DNA of 64,000 bases, taken from the NCBI GenBank assembly GCA_964035015.1, contig OZ036016.1, positions 4,610,714 to 4,674,713 on the forward strand, written 5' to 3'. The DNA is from Corallium rubrum (Eukaryota; Cnidaria; Anthozoa; Scleralcyonacea; Coralliidae). Of this stretch, positions 10,800-20,260 are shown piece after piece; the stretch's first letter is position 1; the number at the start of each line of letters is the position of its first letter. The notes beneath the pieces were generated by a model that saw only the letters and a program-made list of their open reading frames with translations, searched no databases and was not told the DNA's origin. The position numbers and the translations under genes were made by a program.

Positions 10800-11950
10800 T
10801 ATACTAAGACTTATTATTGTAAAGTAAACATGATGGTGATTGTAAGATGCGTTTGGAAAGATTGGCAAGAAGCTGAATACTTCAGGCTGAGTGCTTTTGG
10901 GGGCATACTGAGCAAATTAGATAGACTGAAATTTCAGCATGAATTTACACACAAATCACTTTAAAGTAATGCTGTAATTTGATGGGATAAACTGCAGCCT
11001 ATTTAAAACTGCCAAAGTTCCAAGGCTGACTCAAATTTTCAGCCCACTAACTGCAGTAAAACTTTAGACTAGCTTTATGCCAGCCCAGACGAAAAATAAC
11101 TTATTCAGATGAACTAAACTATGTCAAAACACACAAGTCTATTTTACACCATGCATTTAAATTCATTCGAGGATCATCACAGCCTACACACTGACAGATG
11201 CAGTCTGATGAAATTGTTGATTAGAGACTGCCAAACACAGACTATGTGAGAACTGAGTGAACAGTTTACAGTTTATACATGCATACCTAAAAACAAGAAA
11301 AACTAGGTCAATGCTTGGAAATAAATAAAAATTCTGTATATACAATATACAATATTAATAGTTGAGCCAAATCATATAAGTATCCGCAAAAAGGAATATG
11401 TGTCTGTAGATAAATATTTTAAGATTCTTTGGAACTATACTATTTAAATTCCTGCCCTATTTAAAACTTAATCTTTTACGGGGGCTTCTCGATAGCTGAA
11501 TAGAACCGATTGACGTTATATATAGTAAGGGTAAGATACTGAAGACTTGAATCTGGACACGAAAGTGTTAAGCATACATTCTAGACTTTGATACAGGAGA
11601 TGGTATACTTTTAGATCGATCAGGTTTAAGAATTTTGTATATAGCAAAGGAGGAAAGCATGCCTTGACGGCATTTTCTAACGTTGCGGTGATACATCATA
11701 GCGCAGGGAATAGATGTAAAAGACCGAAAGACAAAATAAAACGTTTTAGTGCTAATAATAGTAATAATCAAAGTTGTTTATCGCTTGAATTCTGTTGAGT
11801 GTTACAGTTTTTACAACTTTTGGACAACGGCCAAAAAAGTCTCGTACCTGAAAACGGACACTTTCTCATTAAATTTTTTGTTTAATCTTTAAACATAATC
11901 TTGGCAAAAATTCAGCGAAAACCCAACTCCATATAACAAAACAACACTTA
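10800..11950. other. No recognisable feature
   Basis: No supported gene. A minus-strand frame at 11568-11771 has some protein-like composition but no motif, and its listed start is arbitrary. No repeat was identified. Confidence 0.3.
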
Positions 11951-12267
11951 GACCCCGTTTACACTATAGTTCTACATTTTTTCCAGATTCGAAATCTGCG
12001 GATACGTGTTCAAACCGAAACGTTTTTATTCCGGATTCATTCTTTTGTGTGTGAACGGCAAAACGAATCCGGTACTAAAACTTTGTGCACACGGTAACGT
12101 TTCCGAGCGTTTTGGCATTGTTTACTGTTCTCAAGGGAATCGAGAACAATCAGCTCATTACTTGAAACAATACGAAAACGCTTGGAAACGTTACCGTGTG
12201 CACATAGTCTAAAACGTTCCGGATTCGTCACGAATCCGAAAAGTTCTGCTCTAGGGTAAACAGGGTC
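11951..12267. mobile_element. MITE with GACCCYGTTTAC ends
   Basis: The left end reads GACCCCGTTTACACTATAG. The right end inverted reads GACCCTGTTTACCCTAGAG. Inside, a CCGGATTC block and a TGTGCACACGGTAACGTTTCC block each occur inverted, giving near-symmetry throughout. The open frames on both strands (12006-12212, 12037-12423) are consequences of this and are not genes. Target duplication is unclear. Confidence 0.7.
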
Positions 12268-13012
12268 AGACCTATCGGAAAACGAGTTAGTTTTCTGAAC
12301 CCTCCCTAACGTCTCGTATCCAGTCGTATATGCACCGTCTAAGAGCTTGCCCGTCTTATGGTCAGTTTTAGGCGAGAATGGGTTATTTTGGGCTCGGTCA
12401 TCAAGCGTATGCCTGGCAATCAAACACGCGGGAAAACGATCAACGGATACGTCATTCCCACTGATTATTTTTACTTGCGGTTAATCGGAATGGCGCTCGT
12501 TGAAAACAAAGTGACGACAGAAGACTTGGTTTCTTAATCATGCTAAAAGCACGAGTATATTAAACAGTTGAATAGCCTGGTAGAATGTTAATTTATAACG
12601 TTAATGTTACTCAACTGGGAATACAGGAAAGCGAATAAGTGTCGTGTAACAGGAAGTTACGCTTAGCCATACAAACCGCGCGAAAATTCTGGTTGAAGTT
12701 AGAAACGTTTGAAAACGTATACCGACTCGAGCGTCAGAGAGTGAGACAGCAATTTGATTGACGTCAATGAACCGCAAGTGCGTCACGCGTGCTTACCGTG
12801 GGATGAGTCGACGCGTGCATGAAGTCACATTTCACGCGCTGTTTGCACACTAATCAATATCAGATAAAAAAAACCCCAGCGAGAACTCAAGACACATCGA
12901 TATTCGCCGATTTTGTAAACAATTTTGAATAATTCGAAACCTAGAAAAGGAGAACCCTGAGAACGACAAGAAAAGAGAGACGACTGAGAAATGACTATGG
13001 CCGGCTACTCAC
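12268..13012. other. No recognisable feature
   Basis: Relatively unique, slightly GC-richer sequence. If the exon at 13013-13118 is real, this would be its first intron. No further exon was identified. Confidence 0.3.
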
Positions 13013-13118
13013 CGCTAGCTATATACTGAGCTGGCAGGCTGGCATTTTTGTGCTGTTCTTGATGTTGAGTACTGACTACCCCCGACTGCTGCACAGAGGC
13101 AGACTTCATGCTGTGCAT
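13013..13118 (-). CDS. Candidate start-codon exon, function unknown
   Basis: On the minus strand an ATG at 13118 with A at -3 opens a frame of 35 codons plus one base, reading MHSMKSASVQQSGVVSTQHQ and ending QYIAS. It stops exactly at a consensus donor (GTGAGT, 13012-13007). Upstream in the transcript, about 27 bases before the ATG, is a possible acceptor (TTGATTTGCAG), so this could be an internal exon holding the start codon. Base composition is richer in G+C than its surroundings, and residues are Ser/Gln/Ala-rich with no forced AT-bias. I do not recognise the protein, and no following exon was found. A chance open stretch next to a donor remains possible. Confidence 0.35.
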
Positions 13119-13497
13119 TTTTTCGTTATAAGCCAAATGTTTTTTTTCTGCAAATCAAAACCTTGTGCTATATATATATATATATTGTATTACAACTTTC
13201 TTAGAATCTAAATAGTTTTGTGTTTTATGTCACCGCAGCTTTTTTTCCCGGTGAAAGGTGACAAATTAAATGCCATAGCATGACTTTTAAAATTGGCGTG
13301 ATTTATGAAAATACATCAACAGACCGATTGATGGGTGCCAAACAGGAAAACCGCGCGTTTCCTAACGGCAACAGTCCGAGTTTCAAAACAACGAGGAGAG
13401 TTGAAAAAAATGAAGCGAAATCAAGCTTTAACGAATTTCTAAGTACTCTGAAAATTGAAACGAAAGGTCTTTTTACGGGTGCGTGAAGGTGAGGTAA

Positions 13498-13682
13498 TGC
13501 GGGCAACGCAACATTGTTGCATTGCAAGTTGAAAAGCGTTGTTGCACGTATTACCACCCACCTTAAACATTGCACGCAACAATGATTTTGTTGCAAGTTG
13601 AAAAAATTTGTTGAAAAAAGTAGACTCCAGTTCTACTTGCTGCAACATGCCGGTTCAACTGCAACAAAATCATTGTTGCATT
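13498..13682. repeat. MITE-like repeat with GCAACAA motifs
   Basis: ACATTGTTGCATTGCAAGTT and CAACAATGATTTTGTTGCAA blocks alternate with inverted copies. The right end reads AACAAAATCATTGTTGCA. Overlapping short frames on both strands are artefacts. Confidence 0.5.
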
Positions 13683-13694
13683 AATTTATAACGA

Positions 13695-13782
13695 GGACTT
13701 TACTGGGATTTCAAAGTCCGAGTGCTTTTTGAAAAGGCAAGCCTTTTTAATGCACGAGGGCTTTGTAATCCCAGTAAAGTCC
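13695..13782. repeat. Palindrome, about 17-bp arms
   Basis: GGACTTTACTGGGATTT at the left pairs with AATCCCAGTAAAGTCC at the right. A block TTTCAAAGTCC recurs outside it at 13859-13870. Confidence 0.7.
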
Positions 13783-14040
13783 GACGTCGAGTATTTGAAC
13801 TGACTTCTCAAACTCAAAACTCCGAAGATACCTCTGAAATGTAATATAATTCGCCTTATTTCAAAGTCCCAAGACTTTGAAAACCTATTTTGCATTATTT
13901 CAAAGTACTAGTACTTTTCCTCCGATTTCAAAGCACTGATTAAACATTAATTTCTTTTTTGTTTTTGGTTCATGAATTATTAATGAGTTTGAGAATAATA
14001 GTTACTTTTCACGCCCCGCTTGGAAATCAACATTATTTTG

Positions 14041-14125
14041 TTGAATAGAATAGAATAGAATAGAATAGAATAGAATAGAATAGAATAGAATAGAATAGAA
14101 TAGAATAGAATAGAATAGAATAGAA
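14041..14125. repeat. (TAGAA)n pentanucleotide tail
   Basis: About 17 uninterrupted TAGAA units form the 3' tail of the minus-strand LINE. Confidence 0.95.
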
Positions 14126-14530
14126 CAGAACTTTATTTCACGAGGGAAAAGACGTATTAACCAAAAGGTTATCTAACATACGGAATTAAAAAAATAATGT
14201 TAAGTAGACTATAGTCAAGTAGAAATACATTATTTACAATTCAATAGAAATTCACAGTTTAAGCAAAACAAATCTTCTAGACGGTCAATACAAGTAAGTT
14301 TTATCAAGAAAGTAATAATAAAGTTTGTTTTTAGTGGTACTTGCTGATGACATGGCGAGTTGCTTATATTTATTGTCTAATGAGTTAAAAAGAATCGAAG
14401 CACTGTAGAGAAATGTGCGCTTACCAAAATCAGTACGTGGGTAAAGCAGCTTAAGATCATATAAACAGGCTCTAGTACGAGCATGTTGTTATTGGCAGAT
14501 AAAAAATTAAACGTAAGTTTAAAGGAAGGT
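14041..14530 (-). mobile_element. 5'-truncated LINE 3' end, inverted copy
   Basis: Reading on the minus strand, the frame contains HARTRACLYDLKLLYPRTD then FGKRTFLYSASILFNSLDN, a classic LINE reverse transcriptase C-terminus. A 3' UTR matching that of 9463-9905 follows, then a long (TTCTA)n tail (plus-strand TAGAA, 14041-14125). The two copies diverge by point changes and small indels, so they are separate insertions about 4.1 kb apart in opposite orientation. Confidence 0.85.
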
Positions 14531-14985
14531 GGAGTATCAGGGTTAAGTATATGTAATTTCTTCCTCTGGTATTTAATCCACCGACATATATTTAAGTTGG
14601 ACTGTCGGATCCCCTAAACGTACTTCCTGCTCTGGGAGCTTTTGTTTCGTAAAACATGTTTCACAAACTTGTTTAACGAGGTTATCAAACAAGTTTCTCC
14701 AGTGTCGTACCATGGGACAGCTCCATTATATTAATTAGTCACAAGAGGTGGTCACGCAACAACCGTACGGATACGTTCTTACACAATAATGGCTTTCCGA
14801 GCACAGAAGACTTAAACCAGTTTATCAAGCAATGCAAAAGGCTCTACTATATTGCCATTTGAAGAGGCGTCCCTCGCATGAACAAGGCAAGCGGTAATAG
14901 CTATTTTTAGAAAGGTAAAGAACTACGTGTTTATGGGTTAATAGGCATTTCACTTCGTCGCTGATGGATTCACGTTGAGAAAACA

Positions 14986-15224
14986 TTATGACAGTTTTTC
15001 GTAACGCAGTTGTCCCACCAGCTTAATCCAATGAGACGGATTACTTTGAAAACGTGGTCTTTTCACTCCATCGAATCCGTCAGGCTGACATATGTAGCAA
15101 GGTTTATACTTTGAATAACAAGACATACAATACGCTTGTTCTTTCTGATATTCTAATTCAACTTTATGTTTTATCTGAAACTTGATACGCGTTTCTTGAA
15201 CACTTTCCAAAAATTCGGTTATCT
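14986..15224 (-). CDS. Candidate terminal exon with paired CxxC motifs
   Basis: On the minus strand a strong acceptor (T-rich tract then CAG, G at 15225) is followed by two bases and a frame open for 78 codons to a TAA at 14988-14986. It contains VELEYQKEQAYCMSCYSKYK, then PCYICQPDGFDGVKRPRFQS, and ends WIKLVGQLRYEKLS. The spacing C-x2-C-x8-C-x2-C could bind one zinc ion. Composition is protein-like with mixed charge. A shorter version could start at an internal non-ATG codon, but the splice reading is more natural. I do not recognise the family. It could be the 3' exon of a host gene or a piece of a transposon protein. Upstream exons, right of 15225, were not found. Confidence 0.35.
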
Positions 15225-15354
15225 CTGAAAAATTTTTTTTGCCGTGTTGCGCGTTGGAGAGAGTACGGTTAGTATAATGTAATATATACTACTGAAGGAA
15301 TTCTCATGCAGCCTGTATGCAGACAGCGGTCCACATTAAAGCATAATATGGCGA

Positions 15355-15500
15355 AATAGACGAGTGATGTCGGTGGTGAGAGTCAAACCACTATGGGTTC
15401 GAAGCCAAGTGATCGACCACATCGTGCGTCGTTTGCCCTTTGTGACTCTGCCAGGTGTTCGGTGACTGTGTTGACCGGAAAAGAGTCTTCCTGTCATTCC
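15355..15500 (+). repeat. tRNA-related SINE fragment (weak)
   Basis: GTCGGTGGTGAGAGTC resembles an A box, and TATGGGTTCGAAGCC at about 15391-15405 a B box. The minus-strand open frame over it is a shadow. Confidence 0.4.
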
Positions 15501-15547
15501 CTTTTTAGCTCTCAACAGCAAACACTAGCTTGTAACTTATACTTGTA

Positions 15548-15551
<4 letters not shown>

Positions 15552-15608
<57 letters not shown>
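15552..15608. repeat. (TA)n microsatellite
   Basis: Uninterrupted TA tract directly before a palindrome. Confidence 0.95.
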
Positions 15609-15614
<6 letters not shown>

Positions 15615-15619
15615 TTATA

Positions 15620-15704
15620 CTTTATTAAATATCAACGTTTCGGGGCAAGCCCCTCAGATATCTCGATAAAGGGACTTGCCCCAAAACGTTGATATTTAAT
15701 AAAG
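15620..15704. repeat. Palindrome, 30-bp arms, degenerate ribozyme-like centre
   Basis: The left arm CTTTATTAAATATCAACGTT is mirrored on the right. The minus strand carries CTGAGG, then a GGGGC/GCCCC-type hairpin, then GAAACGTT, a variant of the core seen in fold-back family A but lacking the conserved GA after CTGAN. Confidence 0.7.
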
Positions 15705-15734
15705 TTTTGAAGTTTTTATCTTGAAGTTACATAA

Positions 15735-15860
15735 ATTATTAATGATAATAATTCATGAGGAAAACACGAGGGAGATCCATGTTTATAATGAGGGTCTATA
15801 TGTGTGATATAGATTCCTCTTGATTTACATAAACTTTAGTTCTGATTTTGTCGACAGTTT
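15735..15860 (-). repeat. MITE-family terminus
   Basis: ATAATTCATGAGGAAAACAC matches the inverted TCATGAATTATTAATG terminus. It is followed by TATATGTGTGATATAGATTC, seen in related form at about 7866-7890. Confidence 0.5.
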
Positions 15861-15917
15861 GGACACGGCTTCGCCTCATGTCTGATACCCCGATACAGAA
15901 CGGCCACTCATTCTAGA

Positions 15918-16560
<643 letters not shown>

Positions 16561-16561
16561 A

Positions 16562-16860
16562 AACTCATTAATAATTCATGAGGAAAACACAAAGAAAATC
16601 AGTACCGTGTCGGTGGTTTGGATATCGGAGGAAGAAATTACATAAATTAAGCAAACTTTTATCCCGATTTTCCCTTAAAATACTGATTTGTTTGAGATGC
16701 TATATCATACACTCGGAGGAGTGTTTCATCAGGATACCCAAACACCTCGAAGTTTGTTCAAAAACCTCGGCTTCGCCCTCGGTTTTCAACAAACGTCTCC
16801 GGGTGTTTGGATATCCTGATGAAACACTCCTCCGAGTGTGTGATATATTACATCCTGTTT
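16562..16860 (+). mobile_element. MITE with internal GAGG palindrome, copy 2
   Basis: It begins TTAATAATTCATGAGGAAAA. A long palindrome follows at 16701-16847, between TATATCATACACTCGGAGGA and its complement, with the centre AACCTCGGCTTCGCCCTCGG. It is the reverse complement of 7850-8195. The frame 16578-16895 crosses the palindrome and is not a gene. Confidence 0.75.
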
Positions 16861-16997
16861 TCAGCCTAAAATGGCAAACCCAATATCACCCCTAAAGAAC
16901 AAATAAATTCTGTCGCGTGCGATCAGCCTGGGATCAACCGTGTTTACATGTGAAAAACAGTAAACAATAATATGAAAATATAGTAAGGTTAGATATA

Positions 16998-17661
16998 CAG
17001 GGTATCCCAAAATAAAATGTCCCCATCCGTTTTTGTACTGCATCTTCTTTAATTTGGGTACAAGAAGTAAATTTTTATATCACGCCGAAAGCCCATCACT
17101 CCTTCTTTGTTGTCTGAAATTTTCAGAGCTAAGTAGTTATCTGCTCGCTTCCAAGTTTGAATACATATGCATGCGAAAACTGACCACAGCTAGGGGAATA
17201 AAGTTTGATTCCAAATGAAGCAATGCGGCATCAAATCATGTGGGGTTCCTTGGTGTAATAACTATGCTCATGAGAGTTCTATGCACATGTTTGCCATGTA
17301 GGAAAAAGTGCACTTTACTTCATCCGTCTTAAGATGGTTGGACAACAATTCACTCCCGAGGAAAGAGCATTCATGGTACTTTCCTATCATGAAACAAGAA
17401 GCCCAACAAGGACAAGGGAAGCCTTTAGGAGAAGATTTCCAAATCTTGACGTAGCATACATAATTTAGGCAAGTTCAAATTTTGATGTCGCCTCTTTAAA
17501 TGACTACTGGAAGCGAGTAGACAACTACCTAGCTCTGAACATTTCAGACAACAAAGAAGGAGGGATGGGCTTTCGGCGTGATACAAAAATTTACTTCTTG
17601 TACCATAATTAAAGGTGCACCTCATAAATGGATGGGGGGCATTTATATGTGGGACACCCTG
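16998..17661 (+). mobile_element. Tc1/mariner-type deletion derivative
   Basis: The left end CAGGGTATCCCAAAATAAAA and the inverted right end CAGGGTGTCCCACATATAAA form the TIR, flanked by TA duplications (16996-16997, 17662-17663). An inner inverted repeat (CACGCCGAAAGCCCATCACT and its complement) extends the symmetry to about 190 bp. The interior retains only the N-terminus of a transposase (17334-17468). The empty site is preserved in other fold-back copies, so the insertion is precise and younger than the fold-back. Confidence 0.85.
17334..17468 (+). pseudogene. Mariner-type transposase N-terminal fragment
   Basis: The 44-codon frame starts with an ATG after CTTAAG and ends at a TAG. It reads MVGQQFTPEERAFMVLSYHE, then TRSPTRTREAFRRRFPNLDV. 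This is the first helix-turn-helix of mariner-like transposases (F-T-x-E-x-R-A-x-[ML]-V, then a T-R-S-P loop and a x-F-x-x-x-F-P helix). Family members run to about 350 residues, so the second DNA-binding domain and the DDE/DDD catalytic domain are missing. The fragment lies between the two long inverted repeats of the host MITE and cannot be active. Confidence 0.8.
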
Positions 17662-17895
17662 TACTGCCGAAACAGAGAATGTCAGTATGAGTCCAACGTT
17701 TCAAGCGAAGGCCCTTCAATCAGAGAGAAATGCGAAGACTACTATACGTTCTCTGTTTCGGCAGTATATCTATAATCTTACTATATTTCGATTGTTGTTT
17801 CAACACTGCCTACGCAGCTCGCTACTTTGATTAAACAATAATATGTACTTGCAATTTCTGACATTAATATTATATCTATTTAGCAGCTTTCTTAG

Positions 17896-18179
17896 CTTAA
17901 TCTTAATATAAATATCAATGCCCAGCATAATACACGAAGCAAAGCCATAAGTTTAAAAGTAATTTAATGAATCTAACGTTTCGTTGCTTCTCGCAACATC
18001 TTCAGAGAATGAATGAGGGAATAAATAATTACAAATATATAATAAATTATTTATTCCCTCATTCATTCTCTGAAGATGTTGCGAGAAGCAACGAAACGTT
18101 AGATTCACTAAATTACTTTTAAACTTATGGCTTTGCTTCGTGTATTATGCTGGGCATTGATATTTATATTAAGATTAAG
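17896..18179. repeat. 284-bp near-perfect palindrome, 135-bp arms
   Basis: Arms at 17896-18030 and 18045-18179 are reverse complements with a single mismatch seen and a 14-base loop. Each arm carries a hammerhead-like core (18067-18103 on plus, 17972-18008 on minus). The near identity implies recent formation or gene conversion between arms. GCTTTCTTAGCTTA-like sequence flanks both sides. Confidence 0.95.
18067..18103 (+). ncRNA. Hammerhead-ribozyme-like motif
   Basis: In order: TCT (stem I 5' strand), CTGAAGA (18070-18076), an unpaired T, a perfect 5-bp hairpin GTTGC/GCAAC with loop GAGAA, GAAACGTT (18093-18100) and AGA (stem I 3' strand). Core positions fit CUGANGA and GAAA with cleavage expected after GUU. 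Stem III would be only the self-complementary ACGT, so activity would need dimers. Stem I is 3 bp. The minus strand has the same motif by symmetry. Function is inferred. Confidence 0.4.
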
Positions 18180-18489
18180 ATACCGCCTGGATCATCAGTT
18201 GCTACTTTCTTAGCTTACACTTAGTCTGTTAATATCTTAACATAACAAACTTCTTTCATTCCTCTATTCAATATAATATCTAGACATCTAGTTCTTTTAA
18301 AAACCTAGCAGTTTTTCTTGTTTTATTTCGTCCATAAAAATACACCAGTATATTTCCTTCGGTATATTCAATAATTCAACAACGTAAGATGAAGAGTTAA
18401 GTCACTCGATATTACAGAAACTAGATTTCAGTTTTGAAATATCAAAAATATAAGTACCATTCATTATTCCACGACCTGCTCCCAAGTTG

Positions 18490-18640
18490 ACCATGTGCAT
18501 GGCTTAGACTGTAGAGCATCGGACTAGTAAACCGAAATTTCTAGCGAAGGACCATTGTACTTCAACACAGCATACGCAGCGCACTAAACCGAAGTAGGAG
18601 ACCGAAGGTCATGAGTTCGTATCCCAGTCGCACTCGAGTT
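18490..18640 (+). repeat. tRNA-derived SINE with internal insertion
   Basis: The A box region is GCATGGCTTAGACTGTAGAG and the B box is GAGTTCGTATCCC at about 18613-18625. Their spacing is widened by about 65 bp, and AGTAAACCGAA-like sequence repeats on both sides of the extra segment, as if duplicated or inserted. Confidence 0.5.
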
Positions 18641-19575
18641 TTTCTCCACTTACCAAGTATGGTTCATCACTTGGAGTAACACCTAATAATTATCATTTTC
18701 TTCACTTGAATTCGCTGTTCCCACAATAATTATTCCAACTTCAGTATATATATTAGGGACCTTAAGATCTACGACGGGAACTTCGAGGACGACGTCCTTC
18801 AAACAAAAGCATTCTTCTTGTAAAACAAAGATAATGAATAATTTCTAGTCCCAAGAGTAATCTGAACGCCGTCCTCCCTCTGTATACAACGCCACTCAGA
18901 GCATCTTCACGTCTTCAGGACGACGATGACTCGTGGGGTGATATGAACTGTTGTCTGAGATTGCCTTAACATAGACACTGCAACCGTTTTAACACTTTGA
19001 AAATTATAAAACAAGCTTCAAGTATTGAATACAGTAGTCAGTTAACCGTGACTTCTTTTAATGCTAAAATTTGAATTGCTTTTTAATCGCCGTCGTCGTT
19101 CTAGCATCTCATAAGGTCCCTATTTTCACATAGTCCTTTCATTCCTCTGTTCAATATTACATCCAGTTTATTTGAAACACAGCAACGTTATTTATTTATT
19201 TTTCAGTTAGGAGTTTAACGTATCCGGGGTCCTGATTCAAGATCCCGGTTTCCCCACAGCGAAATAATTGACTAGAACCAGCCTGGCTCAATTTTCACAT
19301 AAACATGCCAGTTAACAAAAAATTACATCAAACACGCGATCTCACCAAAGTCTTCCTAGTCTCTATGTGTAGCTCCATTCCTCTAAAGAGAGTGAATATT
19401 AAGAAGATTGGGACTCCATACTGGCTACGCCATTAACTAGATGTGATCAGGCCAAAACTGGAAGAAACCGGACACAACAATAATTAGGTTTAAAAAATTT
19501 TTTACGCCACCTTAGCTTGGGATCCATTTTTGAACGGAAATACCAAGCTGTAATCTCGACATCTTGTACCCCTAG
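18641..19575. other. Upstream region of the 19.9-kb exon
   Basis: Mostly unique sequence. No TATA box is clear at a sensible distance. A 26-bp tandem duplication (GAGCTCGGTTGAGTTTTTAC unit) sits at 19578-19634. Confidence 0.3.
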
Positions 19576-19936
19576 GTGAGAGCTCGGTTGAGTTTTTACT
19601 TTCATGAGAGCTCGGTTGAGTTTTTACTTTCATGTGAGCTCACGATTGCGGTTCTCTTAGCTGCTAGCGTGACCTCTAAAGCGTTGGAGGCAACACCGAG
19701 GTTTAATAAAAAAAGCGAGCTAGGCTTTGAACGGCGTCCAAGAATACGCCAACATGACAAGGTCACTATATGTCGACTTGAAATTTCCGCCTTCAGAACT
19801 CACGCTTTTCGCCGACTAATATCCGGAAAAAATTCATTTTGTCATACTTTTGTAGTTTTGACAGCTATCTGTGCAGTTCCCGCGGCGTTTCTTGTGATTT
19901 AATCTTCGTGGTTCACGCAGCGCATTAGAGCAGCGC

Positions 19937-20260
19937 ATGTTCGCGCTGATAGAACGGAGATGGGGAAACACAATGTGTTACGATGAAGAGAATCCGTTGT
20001 TGTCGTCAGCAGCATCAGCACGCATGGTTGTGCGTCGTCCAAACAAAAGGACATTTTTTGGGGACGAACAGCGAGTAGGGCTTGGTGCTGGTGATCAGCG
20101 GTTATTTGTGTTAACCCAGCTAGCGTTCAACTTCAATAAGGTTTCTTCCATTTATAGGACAAGTCAGGTCCGAAGAATGCTCAGGGATTCCAACTTCAAT
20201 GTTCTAATGATGGAAGACCCAATCATTCCAAAAGAAGAAGCTCCATGGAATCCTGACGAG
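19937..20260 (+). CDS. Protein-coding first exon, unknown family
   Basis: A 108-codon open exon ends in phase 0 at a donor (GAG|GTATGG, intron from 20261). An in-frame TGA lies upstream. The first ATG is 19937, and a second at 19973 has A at -3, giving alternative starts MFALIERRWG or MCYDEENPLL. Residues read on through RRPNKRTFFGDEQRVGLGAG, then LFVLTQLAFNFNKVSSIYRT, RMLRDSNFNVLMMEDPIIPK and end APWNPDE. Composition is mixed and globular with moderate basic charge, and G+C exceeds the flanks, all as expected of coding sequence. No signal peptide or membrane segment is seen. I do not recognise the family. Downstream exons were not found within the next kilobases, so the following intron may be long. 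Confidence 0.6.

Larger units (their letters stand above)
16978..17790. repeat. Fold-back family A, copy 2, interrupted
   Basis: The left end (TATAGTAAGGTTAGATA, to 16997) is split from the rest (CTGCCGAAACAGAGAATG, from 17664) by a mariner-type element. Removing that element and one TA restores the arm exactly as in the other copies. The right arm ends near 17790, followed by the shared ACACTGCCTACGCAGC tail. Confidence 0.85.

Noticed and set aside
12006-12423. Overlapping 68- and 128-codon frames on both strands
   Set aside because: They lie within or across a near-symmetric MITE; symmetry produces mirrored frames.
19576-19902. 108-codon frame upstream of the 19.9-kb exon
   Set aside because: Starts inside a 26-bp tandem duplication, has no domain or splice context; probably 5' flanking sequence.
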